From Tetradesmus obliquus (lineage: Eukaryota; Chlorophyta; Chlorophyceae; Sphaeropleales; Scenedesmaceae): 64,000 nt of DNA. The DNA lies in contig CP126199.1 in assembly GCA_030272155.1 (NCBI GenBank), positions 2,480,001-2,544,000 of the forward strand. Reading direction: 5' to 3'. Made by a program: the position numbers and the translations under genes. Of the stretch, positions 40,301-51,660 are shown one piece after another. Position 1 is the stretch's first letter. Every line of letters starts with the position of its first letter. The notes beneath the pieces are model-generated. The model saw only the letters and a program-made list of their open reading frames with translations. It did no database searches and was not told the origin of the DNA.

Positions 40301-43300
40301 ATGCACTAGCTCCTTCACTGCTGCGTCCAGCAAGCTCTTCAGCACATGCGGCTGCCACAACGCTGCAACTGCTGTGTGACTGTTCTGCGTCTTTCCCAGC
40401 TGCTGTTGTACTTGCTGTGTGCTTGCTGCTACTGCTGCTGCCCTCGGCTGCTGTTGCACTACTTGCTGCTGCCTGTTCCTGCTCTGCTCCTGCCGGCGAT
40501 GCTGCTGCTGAGGCTGTTCTGCTGCCAGCCTGCACCTGACTGGACGCTTCTGCTGGTGACGCTATCAGTGCCATCACCGCCGCATCTGCCACCGCAGAAG
40601 ACGCCGCTGCTGCTGCCTTGCTCACCGACTCCGCGGCAGCTGCTGCATCACCAGCTGCCAGCCGCAGCGCAAACGCCCCAACCGGCGAAGCCTCCAGCGG
40701 AGACCTCAGGCTGTAGCTATACAGCCCAGGCCGCATCCGAGCTCCAGTTGTGGCTGCGCGTGCGCTGCCAGCCACCCCGCCGACCTCACCGCTGCTGCTG
40801 CTGCTGGTGCGGTACAGCTGCAGCTGCTTCTGCGGTGTGCTGCTCTTTGCCTCCTGCTGCTGCCGGTGGCGCTGGTGGCGCAGCAGCTGCTGCTCGTCGT
40901 GCTGCTGCTTGGCCTGGTGCCGCTGCTTCAGCTGCCCCTGCTGCCTGCTGAGCTGCGCGAGCTTTGCCTCGCACTGCTGCATGCGTGCCTCACACTTCTT
41001 CTTCTCCAGCTGTAAGCCGACAGCCTCAATGTGATACCGCTGCAGGATGGCTTGCTCTGCCGCAACTGCCATATTTGAAGGCTGTGCTGACAGCTGGCTG
41101 GTCTGCTGGCGCAGCTTCTTTGCTACCGAGGAGGAAACAGAAGGCACCTGCTTGGCCGATGACAAGGCTGACGCTGCTGGCACTGCTGGCGTCCTTGCAG
41201 CCTGTATCTGCCTTCTGGTCGTGCTTGCTGTGCTTGCTGCAGCTGCCATGCCAGCAGCTGGTGTGCCAGGGGTGGTGGCCTTGATGAGCGCAGAACCAGC
41301 AGCAGGCATCCTGGCTGGTGTCTGTTGGTCCTGTCCTGCTGCAGCAGCATCAGCGCCAGCCGTCGCTGCTGCTGCTGCTGCTGCAGGCGTTTCCTGCTGT
41401 GCAGCTCCATCACTATCTGCTGTGCCCTCAGCACTGTCTGCCTCTGCAGCAGGCTCCTCAAATGCCGCACCTTGCTCCTCTGCCTGCTGCTGCTGCTGAG
41501 CTGGTGCATCCAGTGTAACTGCAGGGCCTTCCGGCGGCAGCTCAGCATCTGCACTGCTGTGCTGGTCCTTGCTGCTGCTGGTGGGGCCGTCTGTAGAGGC
41601 CTCCTGCTCCAGTGCTGCGGAGGCTGCTGCATATGCCTCTGCTGCCTCAGGCGTGGCTTCTGTAGCCATGAACCTGCACACATACACAGGATGTGGTCAC
41701 CAGACATACAACATAAGATTGGTCAGTATCAGGTTGTCCAGGTCAAGTGACAGTGCAGTTGTTCGTACCTCCCTGCAATCAAACGGTTTACTGGTCTCAG
41801 TGTGCTGTGTTGTACCACAACATCAGCAGCCGCCAGACTTGTGCAATCCTGCAAAGAAATGCTGCGGGCCCTGCTGCCCCTGCTGAAAACTGCAGCGCCA
41901 GGTGCGCATGTCCCTGCCACCACACGCATCTCAACCAGAAGCAATATCATCCCATGCTCTCATTCTTTTCCCTCGCACCTCTCCAGCGCTGCTTTCAACC
42001 CCTCCAGCTCCTGCCCCTGCGCCTCCAGCTGCAGCTGCAGCGTCTCGTTCAGCTCCAGCAGCCCAGCCACCTGGCCCTTGGCCCACATCGCGTCACAATG
42101 CTGCGTGGCCGCCTCTGCTGCTGCTGCCTCGCTGGCGGCCAGGCGCTCATGCAGCTCCTGCAGCATGGACTCGCTGGCACCCAGCTCGTGGCAGCGCTGC
42201 TCGAGCGCGAGGTCGCGCTGCTGCAGTGCGGCCTTGAGGGAGGAGTTGGCAGATACCAGCTCCTGAGGATGGATGGTGAGTCAGAGATGGCAGCAGGGAG
42301 GGATGACAGCAGGGAAGCAGGGATAGCATCAGTAGTGAAATGGAGAGAGGTGACGATGGGCATGTGCCAGGGGTGCCGGTGTAGCTGCATCATGGTTGAT
42401 AGACTTGGTTGATGATGGCCGCATGCATGACATAGCAGCAGAGGTGTTGTTTTGAATGATTGGTCACCACATGAGAACGTGCCAGTGGTGTTGCTGGCAG
42501 TTGACAGTCGTTGCCCATTCCGGCACGATATACCTATAACTGGTGCATGCTTGCATGCCATCAACACCCAGGAAAGAAAGGATAACACATACTGCTGTTG
42601 AGCTGCTGTGACACATGCACCTCCCGGCTTGCTGCCTTCCCCCCTCCCTCACCTGCAGCTGCTCTGACAGCTGCCTGAACTCCTCTTCATAGTCATCAAC
42701 GCCCCAAGTGGGACCACCAGGCTGCTGCTGCTGCTGCTGCTGGTCAAAATTGCCGCTAGCCTCGCAACCCAGCCCATCCGCCGCAGCAGCAGGCGACACC
42801 TCAGCTTCTGCAGCAGGCGCGGCAGCTGCAAAGTCTGCGGGGGCGTTGCCTTCTGCTGGTGCAGCATCACCCTGTGGCAGCGTACTGCGGCTGCTGCGGA
42901 CACTGCAAGCTGGGCTAACAGCAGCTGCTGTAGCTGCAGGGGAGGATGCAGCAAGCGCTGCCGATGCCTCTGCATGTTGCTGCAGCTGCAGTGCTGCCTG
43001 GTCTGCTTCTTGCTGCGGCTGCGGTGTTTGGCCTGCATGTGACTCCTGCAGCAGCTGCTCTATCTGCAACCTGTAGCTGCGAATAAAGGCACCCAAACCA
43101 CCACCGCTGGCCCTGATATCTGTCCCCCAGTGCTGTGGCAGCTGCAGCCGAGGCGGCGTCTGCTGCAGCAGTGCCTCAAGGCTGCACACGCTGTGGGGGC
43201 TGCCTGGACTGGCTGCTGCTGCTGCTGCTGCTGCTGCACGCTCTGCACTGTTGCATGCTGGACGCGCTGGAGGTTTGCCAGTAGGGGAGGCAGACGAAGA

Positions 43301-45138
43301 GCGCTGCTGCTGCTGCTGCTGTGTCGGCAGTGGCGGCGGCAGCTGGTGCAGGCCGCCTGTGCCTCCTTTGCATGCCGTGGCAGCGACAATGGCAGCGCGC
43401 ACCTCACGCGCAAGCTGCTCCCGCTGCTGCAGCTCCTGCTGGTGCTGCTGCCGCGGCTGGTAGTGCTGCTGCCAGACCTCCGCATGACTCAGCGCCTCCT
43501 CATTTGCCGCATGCCCATCAGGACTTGTCACCAACTCTGGTAGTCCTGGGCTGCTTGCAGGCACGATCTGCTTGGTTGGGGTGCTGGGGGAGCCAGAGCC
43601 TGCTGCTGCTGATGATGAGCTTGAGGAGGAGGCTGATGCGCCGCGGCGGCGCCAGCTGCCGGGTGCTGCGAGCCCTGTTGGGCTCTCGTCCTCTGGCTCC
43701 TCATCAATTGACTCCTGCTCCAGCAGGTTCAAAGGCATTGCAGAGTTGAGCTGAAGGTTAGCATGGTGATGATGGAGACAAGTCCACCAGACTAGCCCCT
43801 GCTCAGACGAATGTATGCAAGCAGGAAAGCCATTGCATATCTGCAAACAGCTGACCCCTGCCGGATGCATCAACGTACACCCATGTACTTAGCAAACACA
43901 CTCATTTACTCCCGGTTGGGCACTGGGCACTGCGCTCACCCCATACAACGGCCGCAGTGGGCTGAAGCAGGGCTGCGGAGATGGCAGCCTGCTTGAGCAC
44001 AAGCTGCTGGGAGTGGAGCAGCGAGCAGCAGCCAGCACGCTGCGCGCATGCGTCAGCCGTCCTTGCAGGCTGGTCTTATCCCTTGTGACGGCTTCCAGCT
44101 GCTCCTGCAGCGCTGCAACCTGCTGCTGCAGCGCCGTCAGCCGCGCAGCACTGGCAGGGTCGGCGTCCTCCATCACTGCGGCGACGCTGCTGCTGCTGCC
44201 TTCAGCGGAGAGGTCGCCTGGCTGCTGCTGGGACATGATGGCAGCAGCAGCAGCAGCGGCTGCGGGACCTGCGTGCGCATTCACCTGGATGTGCAGCCGC
44301 ACCAGCGGCTGCTCTAGCTGCTGTGCTGCTGCTGCTGCATCTGCGCTGTCATATGATGCAGCCTGGTAAGCTACTGTTGACCCACGCAGCACTGAGTCCA
44401 TGCTGGAGCACACATCTGCTGCTTTGCCCCTCACACTCAGGCTGCTGCAGCTCTTGCTGACAGCCGCGCCGGCCTTCACCAGCTGCTGCTGCAGCAGCCG
44501 CACCTGCTCGCTCAGCTGTGCATTCAGCTGCCGCTCCTCCTCCAGCTGCCTGTGCAGCTCAGAAGGCACAAAGCTGGCCTTGGGGATGCCGCTGACCTCA
44601 CCCTGCACTGCTGCTGCTGCTGCCAGTCCATCCCGCTGCGCTGACGCCCCACTAGCAGCAGCAGCAGCAACACAGGCGGGGCTGGTTGGCTCAAACACAG
44701 GTGCATCAGCGCTGAGCTGGCTGGAGGCGCGCATGGTGTGCTGATGCTGCCAATCCGCCAGCAGCTCAAGGCTGCTTAGGATGTTGCCTAGCTCTGGCAC
44801 CTGCATGAAACGATCAGGCCAACGCACAGGTTCAGCAGAGCACGTCGTGTGCGTGTGTATGGTGTCATCATCAGTCAGCAGCATGGAACCAGCACATGCA
44901 AAGCAGTAAGGCTTGCCTGGCACGCAGGCCGAACTTGCAGCTGCACATGCTACAGCCCCTGTGCAGAAACACTAAACACTCAATATATGCAGGCGGAGAA
45001 GCGAACAGGCGCAGTCCACCCACCTCATGCAGACGCGGCTGGCAGACAGCTGTCAGCTCCTGCAACGATTGCCGCACCCTGCTGCCTGCAGCAACAGGCC
45101 GAACACCGGTCACCCCCGCAGCAGGCAGCTCGCTGCTG

Positions 45139-45174
<36 letters not shown>

Positions 45175-45741
45175 TTGGGCTGCTGTGCAGCAGCAGCCAA
45201 GGGGCACACGCTGCTGACGAGCTCTGACAGGTGGCTGCTCAGCAGACCCAGCAGCTCATCAACACGGCTCTCCTGCTCTGAGCTGGCGGCAGCAGCAGCA
45301 GCAGCGTCCACCTGGTCACTGCCGCCGATGCTCGGCCGCATTGCTGCAGAATGCTGCATCCTGAGCGGGGTGATGCTGCCAGGTGTACCCTGCTCCTGCA
45401 GGCTGTATGCTGCTGTGCGCGGTGTTGTACCGCCTGCAATGGGTGTTGTGCTGCCTGCTGCTGCCGCAATGTCTGTTGAGGTGCTGGTGCTGTTGAGCTT
45501 GCTGCTGCTGGACTTGTCTAGCCTGAACCACTTGTGGCGGTAAGCCCGGTACTCTCGCATGGTCTGGCGCAGCAACACAGTGATACAGCCACAGCAGCAG
45601 CACGTCACCCAGCAGCAGCAGCGTTTTGAACACTGCCCGCGTGGTACTGAACTTGAATGCAAGGATGTAAGCAAGCAACTGTCCAGCATGCTCCGTCCCC
45701 ACGACAGCAGCTAGCTGTCGGCCGCAAATGCATCAACTGCC

Positions 45742-45786
<45 letters not shown>

Positions 45787-48700
45787 ATGATGTTGATGAT
45801 GACGACGACAATGCTGCTGCTGCTGCTGACGTGAGGCCGATCTTTCATCCACTGCCATGCTAAGATTCATGTGTTGCTGCTATCGTGCTGCAAGTGCAGC
45901 ATGCACTCAGGTTGATGTACATTATGTCACCTATGTATGTGCTGCTGCCCCACCTGCTGCAGCGAGACCTGCGCTGCTGCCAGCTCCTGGCGGCCTTCCA
46001 AGCATTTGTGCTCCAGCTCCGAGCGCTCCCTGCAGACAGGCAACGGACACAAGACGCAGCGCACTGAACGCTCGCGAACGTGAGTAATGGGTGGCCGGTG
46101 TGGCATGGTGGACCCTGGCTCCGTGAGGTGCCAGTGGTGTGCAGGGCATGTGAAGTGAAACGCGCTGGTGACACGGGATATAAACATTCGCACGTCCTCT
46201 AGGGTAACTCCTGGGACACCGTCCCACCCGCACACATGCCATGTAGCCCCACGTACAATTTGAACTGAGGGCATCACCTTGCAACAGATCTGCAAAGATA
46301 CAAACAACCAGATGCCGCACCTTTTGCCGAACTCCAGTGCTTCCTGCAGGTCGCGGTTGCGCTTGCCCAGCTCATCCAGCAGGTCCAGAGCCGACTGCAG
46401 CTGCGCATGCTGCTGCTCCAGCTGTTCCGCCGCTGCCGCCTGCCCACCAGGCCCACCCTCGCAGCCCGTAGCAATCAGGCCGCGCGCGAGCGCAAGCTCC
46501 TGCCGCAGGCGCCGGTTCTCCAGGCGCAGCAGCGCTGCGTCGCCGTTGGTGTCCTCGTTGATGACGGCCTGCAGCGAGCACCGCAGCAGTTCCCATGTTT
46601 GCAAACCTGAGACAATGCTAGCTGCACAGCCAACTGAGCTGCAGCAGGGCACATGCTTGCTCATCGTTTGAATCCCGCTGTATGTGCTGCGTGCACTCCG
46701 CACCTTGTTGACCAGGTTGCGTGCACGTGTCGCAAACTTGAGCGTGCTAAGCGTCTCGTGCAGGCATGCTTCCGAGGGGCTGACGTTGGCGACGATGATG
46801 GTCTTGGCATTGCCGCCAATGGAGTCCTGCAAGTTCGCAGCAGATGGAGATAAAATCAGGACAGCAGCTGGTTGGCTTCACCGTGCTGTTCGTTGACAAT
46901 GCAGACCCGTTCTGCAGCCTCAACCTCAACTTCATCGTCCCCGACGCCAGGCAGACTACAGGCTGCTGCGCCACGCACGCTCACCTGCAGCAGGAACGTG
47001 AGCTTGCTGTTGCGGTACGGGATGTGCGGCTGCTGCTCAGTAAGCCTCAGAATCACCAGCCCCAGCACGCTGAGGCTTGTGTTGATTGCCGTTGTCTCCT
47101 TCAGCTGCCGGTCCCCGCCCTCGCCAAGCGCCATGCCACCTAGGCCATATCTCAAGCGCTCGCTGCCCGCCAAGTCAACCAAGTGCAGCCTGCTGCTGCG
47201 CACGTTGACCAGGCCAGGCTGCGGCTCCAGCCGGCTCTCTACGTGGCAGGTGAAGATGCAGTGGCTGCGCGAGGAGGCCGCGTTGTACTGCGTGGCTGCA
47301 ACCTGGCGTAGCGCAATGCCGGTGCGCAGCACACCCAGTGCATCTTGCACTGCAAGCAGAAGAGGCAGGATGCAGCAGGCGGCGTTAGCGCAGCGCTGGC
47401 AGCTAGCAATACAGCATCCGTGCATGTAGCTAAGAAGCGACTGCTCGCACATGGTTCCGTCAAACCAAAGCAAAAGGCCCGTTAACCAGGACCTGCATGC
47501 GCAACCTGTGGCTGGTCACGGCTGCAAGTGTGCTCACACTGCACAGTCGCAGCACATTGCTGTGAACAATGTCACTCACTGTTGTCCACCACGCGCTCCG
47601 CCAGCCCCTCCACGTACACACCCTTGCGGATGTCCTCGCGCAGGTTGAGCGGCCCGCTGTTGGGGCGCAGCAGGTCGTACACCTCCTCCCTGGATGCGGA
47701 TCAAGGCAGCAAGGCATGCAGAATGTCACCAACACGCAGTACAATGTGAGGGAGCTGTTCGCTGTTGCTGCAGCAGGTGTACACCTTCCCCTTGGATATG
47801 AATCAACGGTTGCAAAGGCAGCAAAGCTGGCCAGGTGCTCTGCAGGTGCATGCAACTCTAGAAAGTTGCTGCCCTTAGCTGCTGCACACCTGCGACATGC
47901 TGTCCTGCTGCTGGTGCAGGAAGACGCATTGAGCACAGCTATAGGACCATCTACCTGCCCTGGCTGCGCCCCAGCACCTAGCAACGACAGGTGCAGCACC
48001 AGCTGCTTGTACTCCCGCCCTACCTGTGTATCTCCAGCATGCTGCAGCGCACCATCCACGTGAGGCTCGGTTGCGCTGCGCTGCCACTGCTGCTGCTGCT
48101 GGCCTCATCGCCTGCTTCGCCGCCGTCCTTGCTGCTGCTGGGGCTGCTGGCGCCACTGCCTGCTGCTGCCGTGTTGTTTGCGCTGTTTGCCAGCATGCCA
48201 GACTGCACCTCCTGCATGCGCCTCCACAGGTACTGGAAGATGCGCGGGATCAACCCAGCCTGTACAGCACCCAAAAAGCAGCAGCAGCAACAGCAGCAGC
48301 AACAAACGGAAGAAGCAGTTCGGCCTGTGGTTGTCAAACAGTACTGGCAGCACTTGCAGCAAGCTGTTGGCAAACACGAGTGGCAGCTGCTGTTCACACT
48401 GTGTGTGGTTTGTGAGCAACAACATGATGTCCAGACGAACAGCTACTGCTGCTGCATGTCATGGCAACATCAGCTGTGCATGGGCCAGTCGCCATTTGGC
48501 AATGCCCCTGCAACTGCCTAGCCTGCCGCTGCAATGATCACGCTGCCTGGTAGCTGACAGCAGCATAGCAATGCACTCTCACGTTTGGTGGCAGCACATC
48601 TGACTCTTCTGGCAGCTCCCCAATCATGGTGTGCGTCTTGCCGCTGCCTGTCTGGCCGTACGCAAAGACAGAGGAGTTGAAGCCGGACAGGCAGTTCTCC

Positions 48701-49712
48701 ACAGTGGGACGGCCCACAACTGCAGGCAACAGCAGCGCCAGAAGCAGCACAGCAGCACGTCAGCAAGTTACATCTGCTGCGCCTCTGGGATGCTTCAAAT
48801 CCTTTGCGTGCAGGGAAGCACAGCACGCATGCTGACGCACAGAGTGTCCAGCTGTACACAAGGACATGCTGCTGCTCACCCTTGAAGAACTCGCCCTGCG
48901 TTGTAGCCGGCCCTGCCACCCAGTTGAACTGCATGCTGCTCGCCTCGCTGGCTGAGCGCACCCGCAGGCTGTTGAAGCCATCCACCTCCACACAGGTGGC
49001 AACATCTGCAGCAAGCCACAGCAAGGCAAAATATGCAACAGAAGCAGTTTGGCTGCCTGGAAGAGCTGCGTTGGGCAGACTGCTAGGTGTGTGCTGCTTG
49101 TTGATAGCGAGGAGTGCTGCTGTTGCGGTGCTGCTTGCTATGGTGCAACCCTCGGTCTTCATCTGTTACAGCTGCTGTTTGAGATACATCAGTGCTCCCC
49201 TGCTGCTTGGGCTGTTCAAAGCAACAATTGCGCACAACCTTGTGGGGTGGAGGCAGCTTCCTGTTGACAGGCAACCTGACGGCATGTGTGCCCTGCAGGG
49301 GCCCAGCACCGAACTGCGCCATATGTCGACTTGCATTGCTACTTATGTCAAGCGCCCAGTCTATCAATGTTTGCTGTTGTTCCCTTAAACTCACCTGGCT
49401 GCAGCTCGACACCCAGCACCTGGGGCCGCACACGCACCACCACCTGAACAGCAGGCACAGGTAATGCGGTCGTGTCACAACAGCAGAAGAAGGAATGAGC
49501 TGCTACAGCTTGCAATGCGCAGCAACGTTGCTTGCGACCTTGACCAGATAATTCCCCGTCTTGGCGTTTGTACTTGCTGGCTGGAACCTGTTGCGAGTTA
49601 CAGCGCACCATACCTTGACATCTGTGCTGTTGCCAAGCACAGATGGCTCATTCTGCCCCTGTTCCAGGCTACCCTCGGCAGCCGCTTCCTCCTCCGATGG
49701 TTCGGGTTCCAT
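37395..49712 (-). CDS. Kinesin-12-like motor protein with very long low-complexity tail
   Basis: Microtubule motor, about 2876 aa. Exons on the minus strand: 49712-49614, 49443-49395, 49005-48880, 48719-48583, 48259-48024, 47689-47580, 47349-46985, 46826-46704, 46568-46321, 46029-45954, 45563-45024, 44800-43940, 43750-42653, 42262-41979, 41673-37395, all in phase. The motor (about 33-415) has VVVRVRP, P-loop GQTGSGKT (113-120), [19 protein letters not shown] and [14 protein letters not shown]. The neck [13 protein letters not shown] followed by [10 protein letters not shown] and a heptad-like helix points to kinesin-12 (KIF15, PAKRP or POK group), which acts in the spindle or in plant division-plane structures. 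A Ser/Ala-rich stretch of about 40 residues interrupts the motor (encoded near 48060-48200). The remaining 2400 residues are coiled-coil patches between Ala, Gln and Ser runs. Cargo unknown. Confidence 0.92.
45743..45804. repeat. CTG array passing into ATG/GATGAT array
   Basis: About 11 CTG units followed by about six ATG-type units, in the kinesin intron between the exons at 45954-46029 and 45024-45563. Confidence 0.85.
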
Positions 49713-50199
49713 CACTGTATCTAAGCTAACAAGGTTTTTTTCAGGTTGGCATGTTGCATCAGAGCCAGGCCAGTGCAAGCAGGAAGTTCGTTGCCACCCA
49801 GCAAGTCAATTCCTGAGGTCATGAGCTGCCGCAAAAGCCGGCAGTGAATCAATCAAAGTAATGCGCCGGTATTTGTAATAGCTTTGACTTCTGTGAGTCT
49901 TGCAAGGCTTCAAAGGAGGCGCAAAAATGCTGCAACGGTCTGCTGCACTAGCCAGCAGCCTGTGAACCTTGCAACAGTGCGATTGTTAAAGGAAAACTTA
50001 ACTCAGTGTTATCATCGAGCGGTGTTCTCTGCACTGCTGCTGTTACAGTGACAGATGGTTTGAGCACGGGCGGTGTGTCAGAAGCTACAGCTTGTGCTCG
50101 GACAAAGCACTACATCTCCAATCTAGTCCCAAGTCTGTCATCGTTGTCACATTGTGGAGCTTTCGTTGGATCGACAGCTTTGCTACTGCTCATCAGATC
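49713..50199. promoter_or_regulatory. Divergent promoter region of kinesin and DJ-1 genes
   Basis: Only 487 bases separate the two start codons, which point away from each other, so both 5' UTRs and promoters must share this stretch. No named element was recognised. Confidence 0.5.
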
Positions 50200-51608
50200 A
50201 TGCTTGCCACCAGCACCAGGCATGCAAGCCAAGGGCGCATGCTCGGCAGCCGGATCAGTTGTTGCTTACCCAGAAGCAGTGTACTTCGCAGTGGCCTGCT
50301 TGCGGCTGTCGTCTCAAACACCAGCAGCAGCAGGCAAGTGGCAGCAATGGCAGCAGGCCAGAAGGCAGTACTTGTGCCCATCGGCACAGGCACAGAAGAG
50401 ATGGAGGCAGTCATCACGATTGACGTGCTCAGGCGAGCTGGTGCTGCAGTAACCGTGGCGTCTGTGGAGAACTCCTTGGAGGTGACATGTGAGCGCTACA
50501 GTGAGCTTACGGCGCATGGCGTGTGTTCGAATTGGTGCATGCTCATTATGTTGATATCCTGTACAGCAGCATTGAATGTACTCCACCACCCAGCTTGGTG
50601 CCTGGTGCTGTGGCTTTTGTTTGGCAGCTGCAGAGGCGTGTTGCAGCTCAGGGCTGGACGCCATGCACGCTGACAGTTGCAGCACCTACTTGCATTACAT
50701 GTTGCAGTACTGCCGCAGCAGCTGGGAAGCACTGTAAGCAGCACTGCTGCAGTACACAGGACCAGGCAGCAGCTGATATGCTGCTTCGTGGAGCATGCAA
50801 GCTTTGTCAAGTCCCCATCCATCAAACAACGTTTATGCTATGGCTTCTGCTTTCTCTTCCTCACCCTGTGCTCGCATCACAGGCTCCCGTGGGGTGAAGC
50901 TAGTAGCAGACCAGCTGATCAGTGAGGCAGCAGCACAGCAGTACGACCTCATTGCGTGCCCTGGCGGCATGCCAGGCGCGGAGCGCCTCAGGGACAGCAG
51001 CACACTCTCGCAGCTTGTAAAGCAGCAGCAAGCCGCTGGCAAGCTCTATGCAGCCATCTGCGCAACACCAGCCGTGTTCTTTGAGTCTCAAGGCGTTTTG
51101 GACGGCCGCAAAGCAACTGCACACCCCGCGTTTTCAGACAAGCTGTCTAACCAAGAGGCTGTGCAGCAGCGGGTGGTGGTGGATGGGAAACTCACAACCA
51201 GCAGGGGGCCAGGCACTGCTTTTGAGTTTGCGCTGGCGCTGGTGAAGCAGCTTTATGGTGAGTGCAAGCGCTGCTGAGCTTGCTTGAGGTTGCAAGCCAG
51301 GGCAGCGCCACGTCACAGAGTGTATGCAGCAAGCTGTGTGGGAGCTAGCAAGGGTTGCAAAGCCTTGCTGCCTTCACTTGAAGCAGTGGCGTCGTTCAAT
51401 AATGCACCAGATTGCATGAAATGCATGTGCCAGAAGTATCAGCTAAGCAGCCATGGCATGGCGACATTCAGAGCAGGAGACTAGCTGGCCCTTGCCTCAC
51501 TGCTGCATCGTCCGCTTTGTTGATTGCTGCATCAACTTCAACTGCGCAGGTGATGACAAGGTGAAGGAGGTAGCAGGGCCAATGGTCATGTATGACTACA
51601 AGCTGTGA
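50200..51608 (+). CDS. DJ-1/PfpI-family protein with N-terminal targeting peptide
   Basis: 240 aa. Exons 50200-50488, 50883-51257 and 51550-51608, all in phase. Residues 1-49 are rich in Ser, Arg and Ala with almost no acid residues, like a plastid or mitochondrial transit peptide. From Met50 on, the protein matches the length (about 190 aa) and order of DJ-1: KAVLVPIGTGTEEMEAV with the conserved Glu, EVTCSRGVKLVAD across the first junction, YDLIACPGGMPGA, and the nucleophile elbow AAICATPA with Cys156. It ends SRGPGTAFEFALALVKQLYG plus a short last exon. DJ-1 proteins act in redox stress and as glyoxalase or deglycase enzymes; which applies here is not shown. The first junction, with donor GTGAGC splitting the Cys codon, is well supported by this match. 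Confidence 0.93.
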
Positions 51609-51616
51609 GGAGGCTT

Positions 51617-51660
<44 letters not shown>

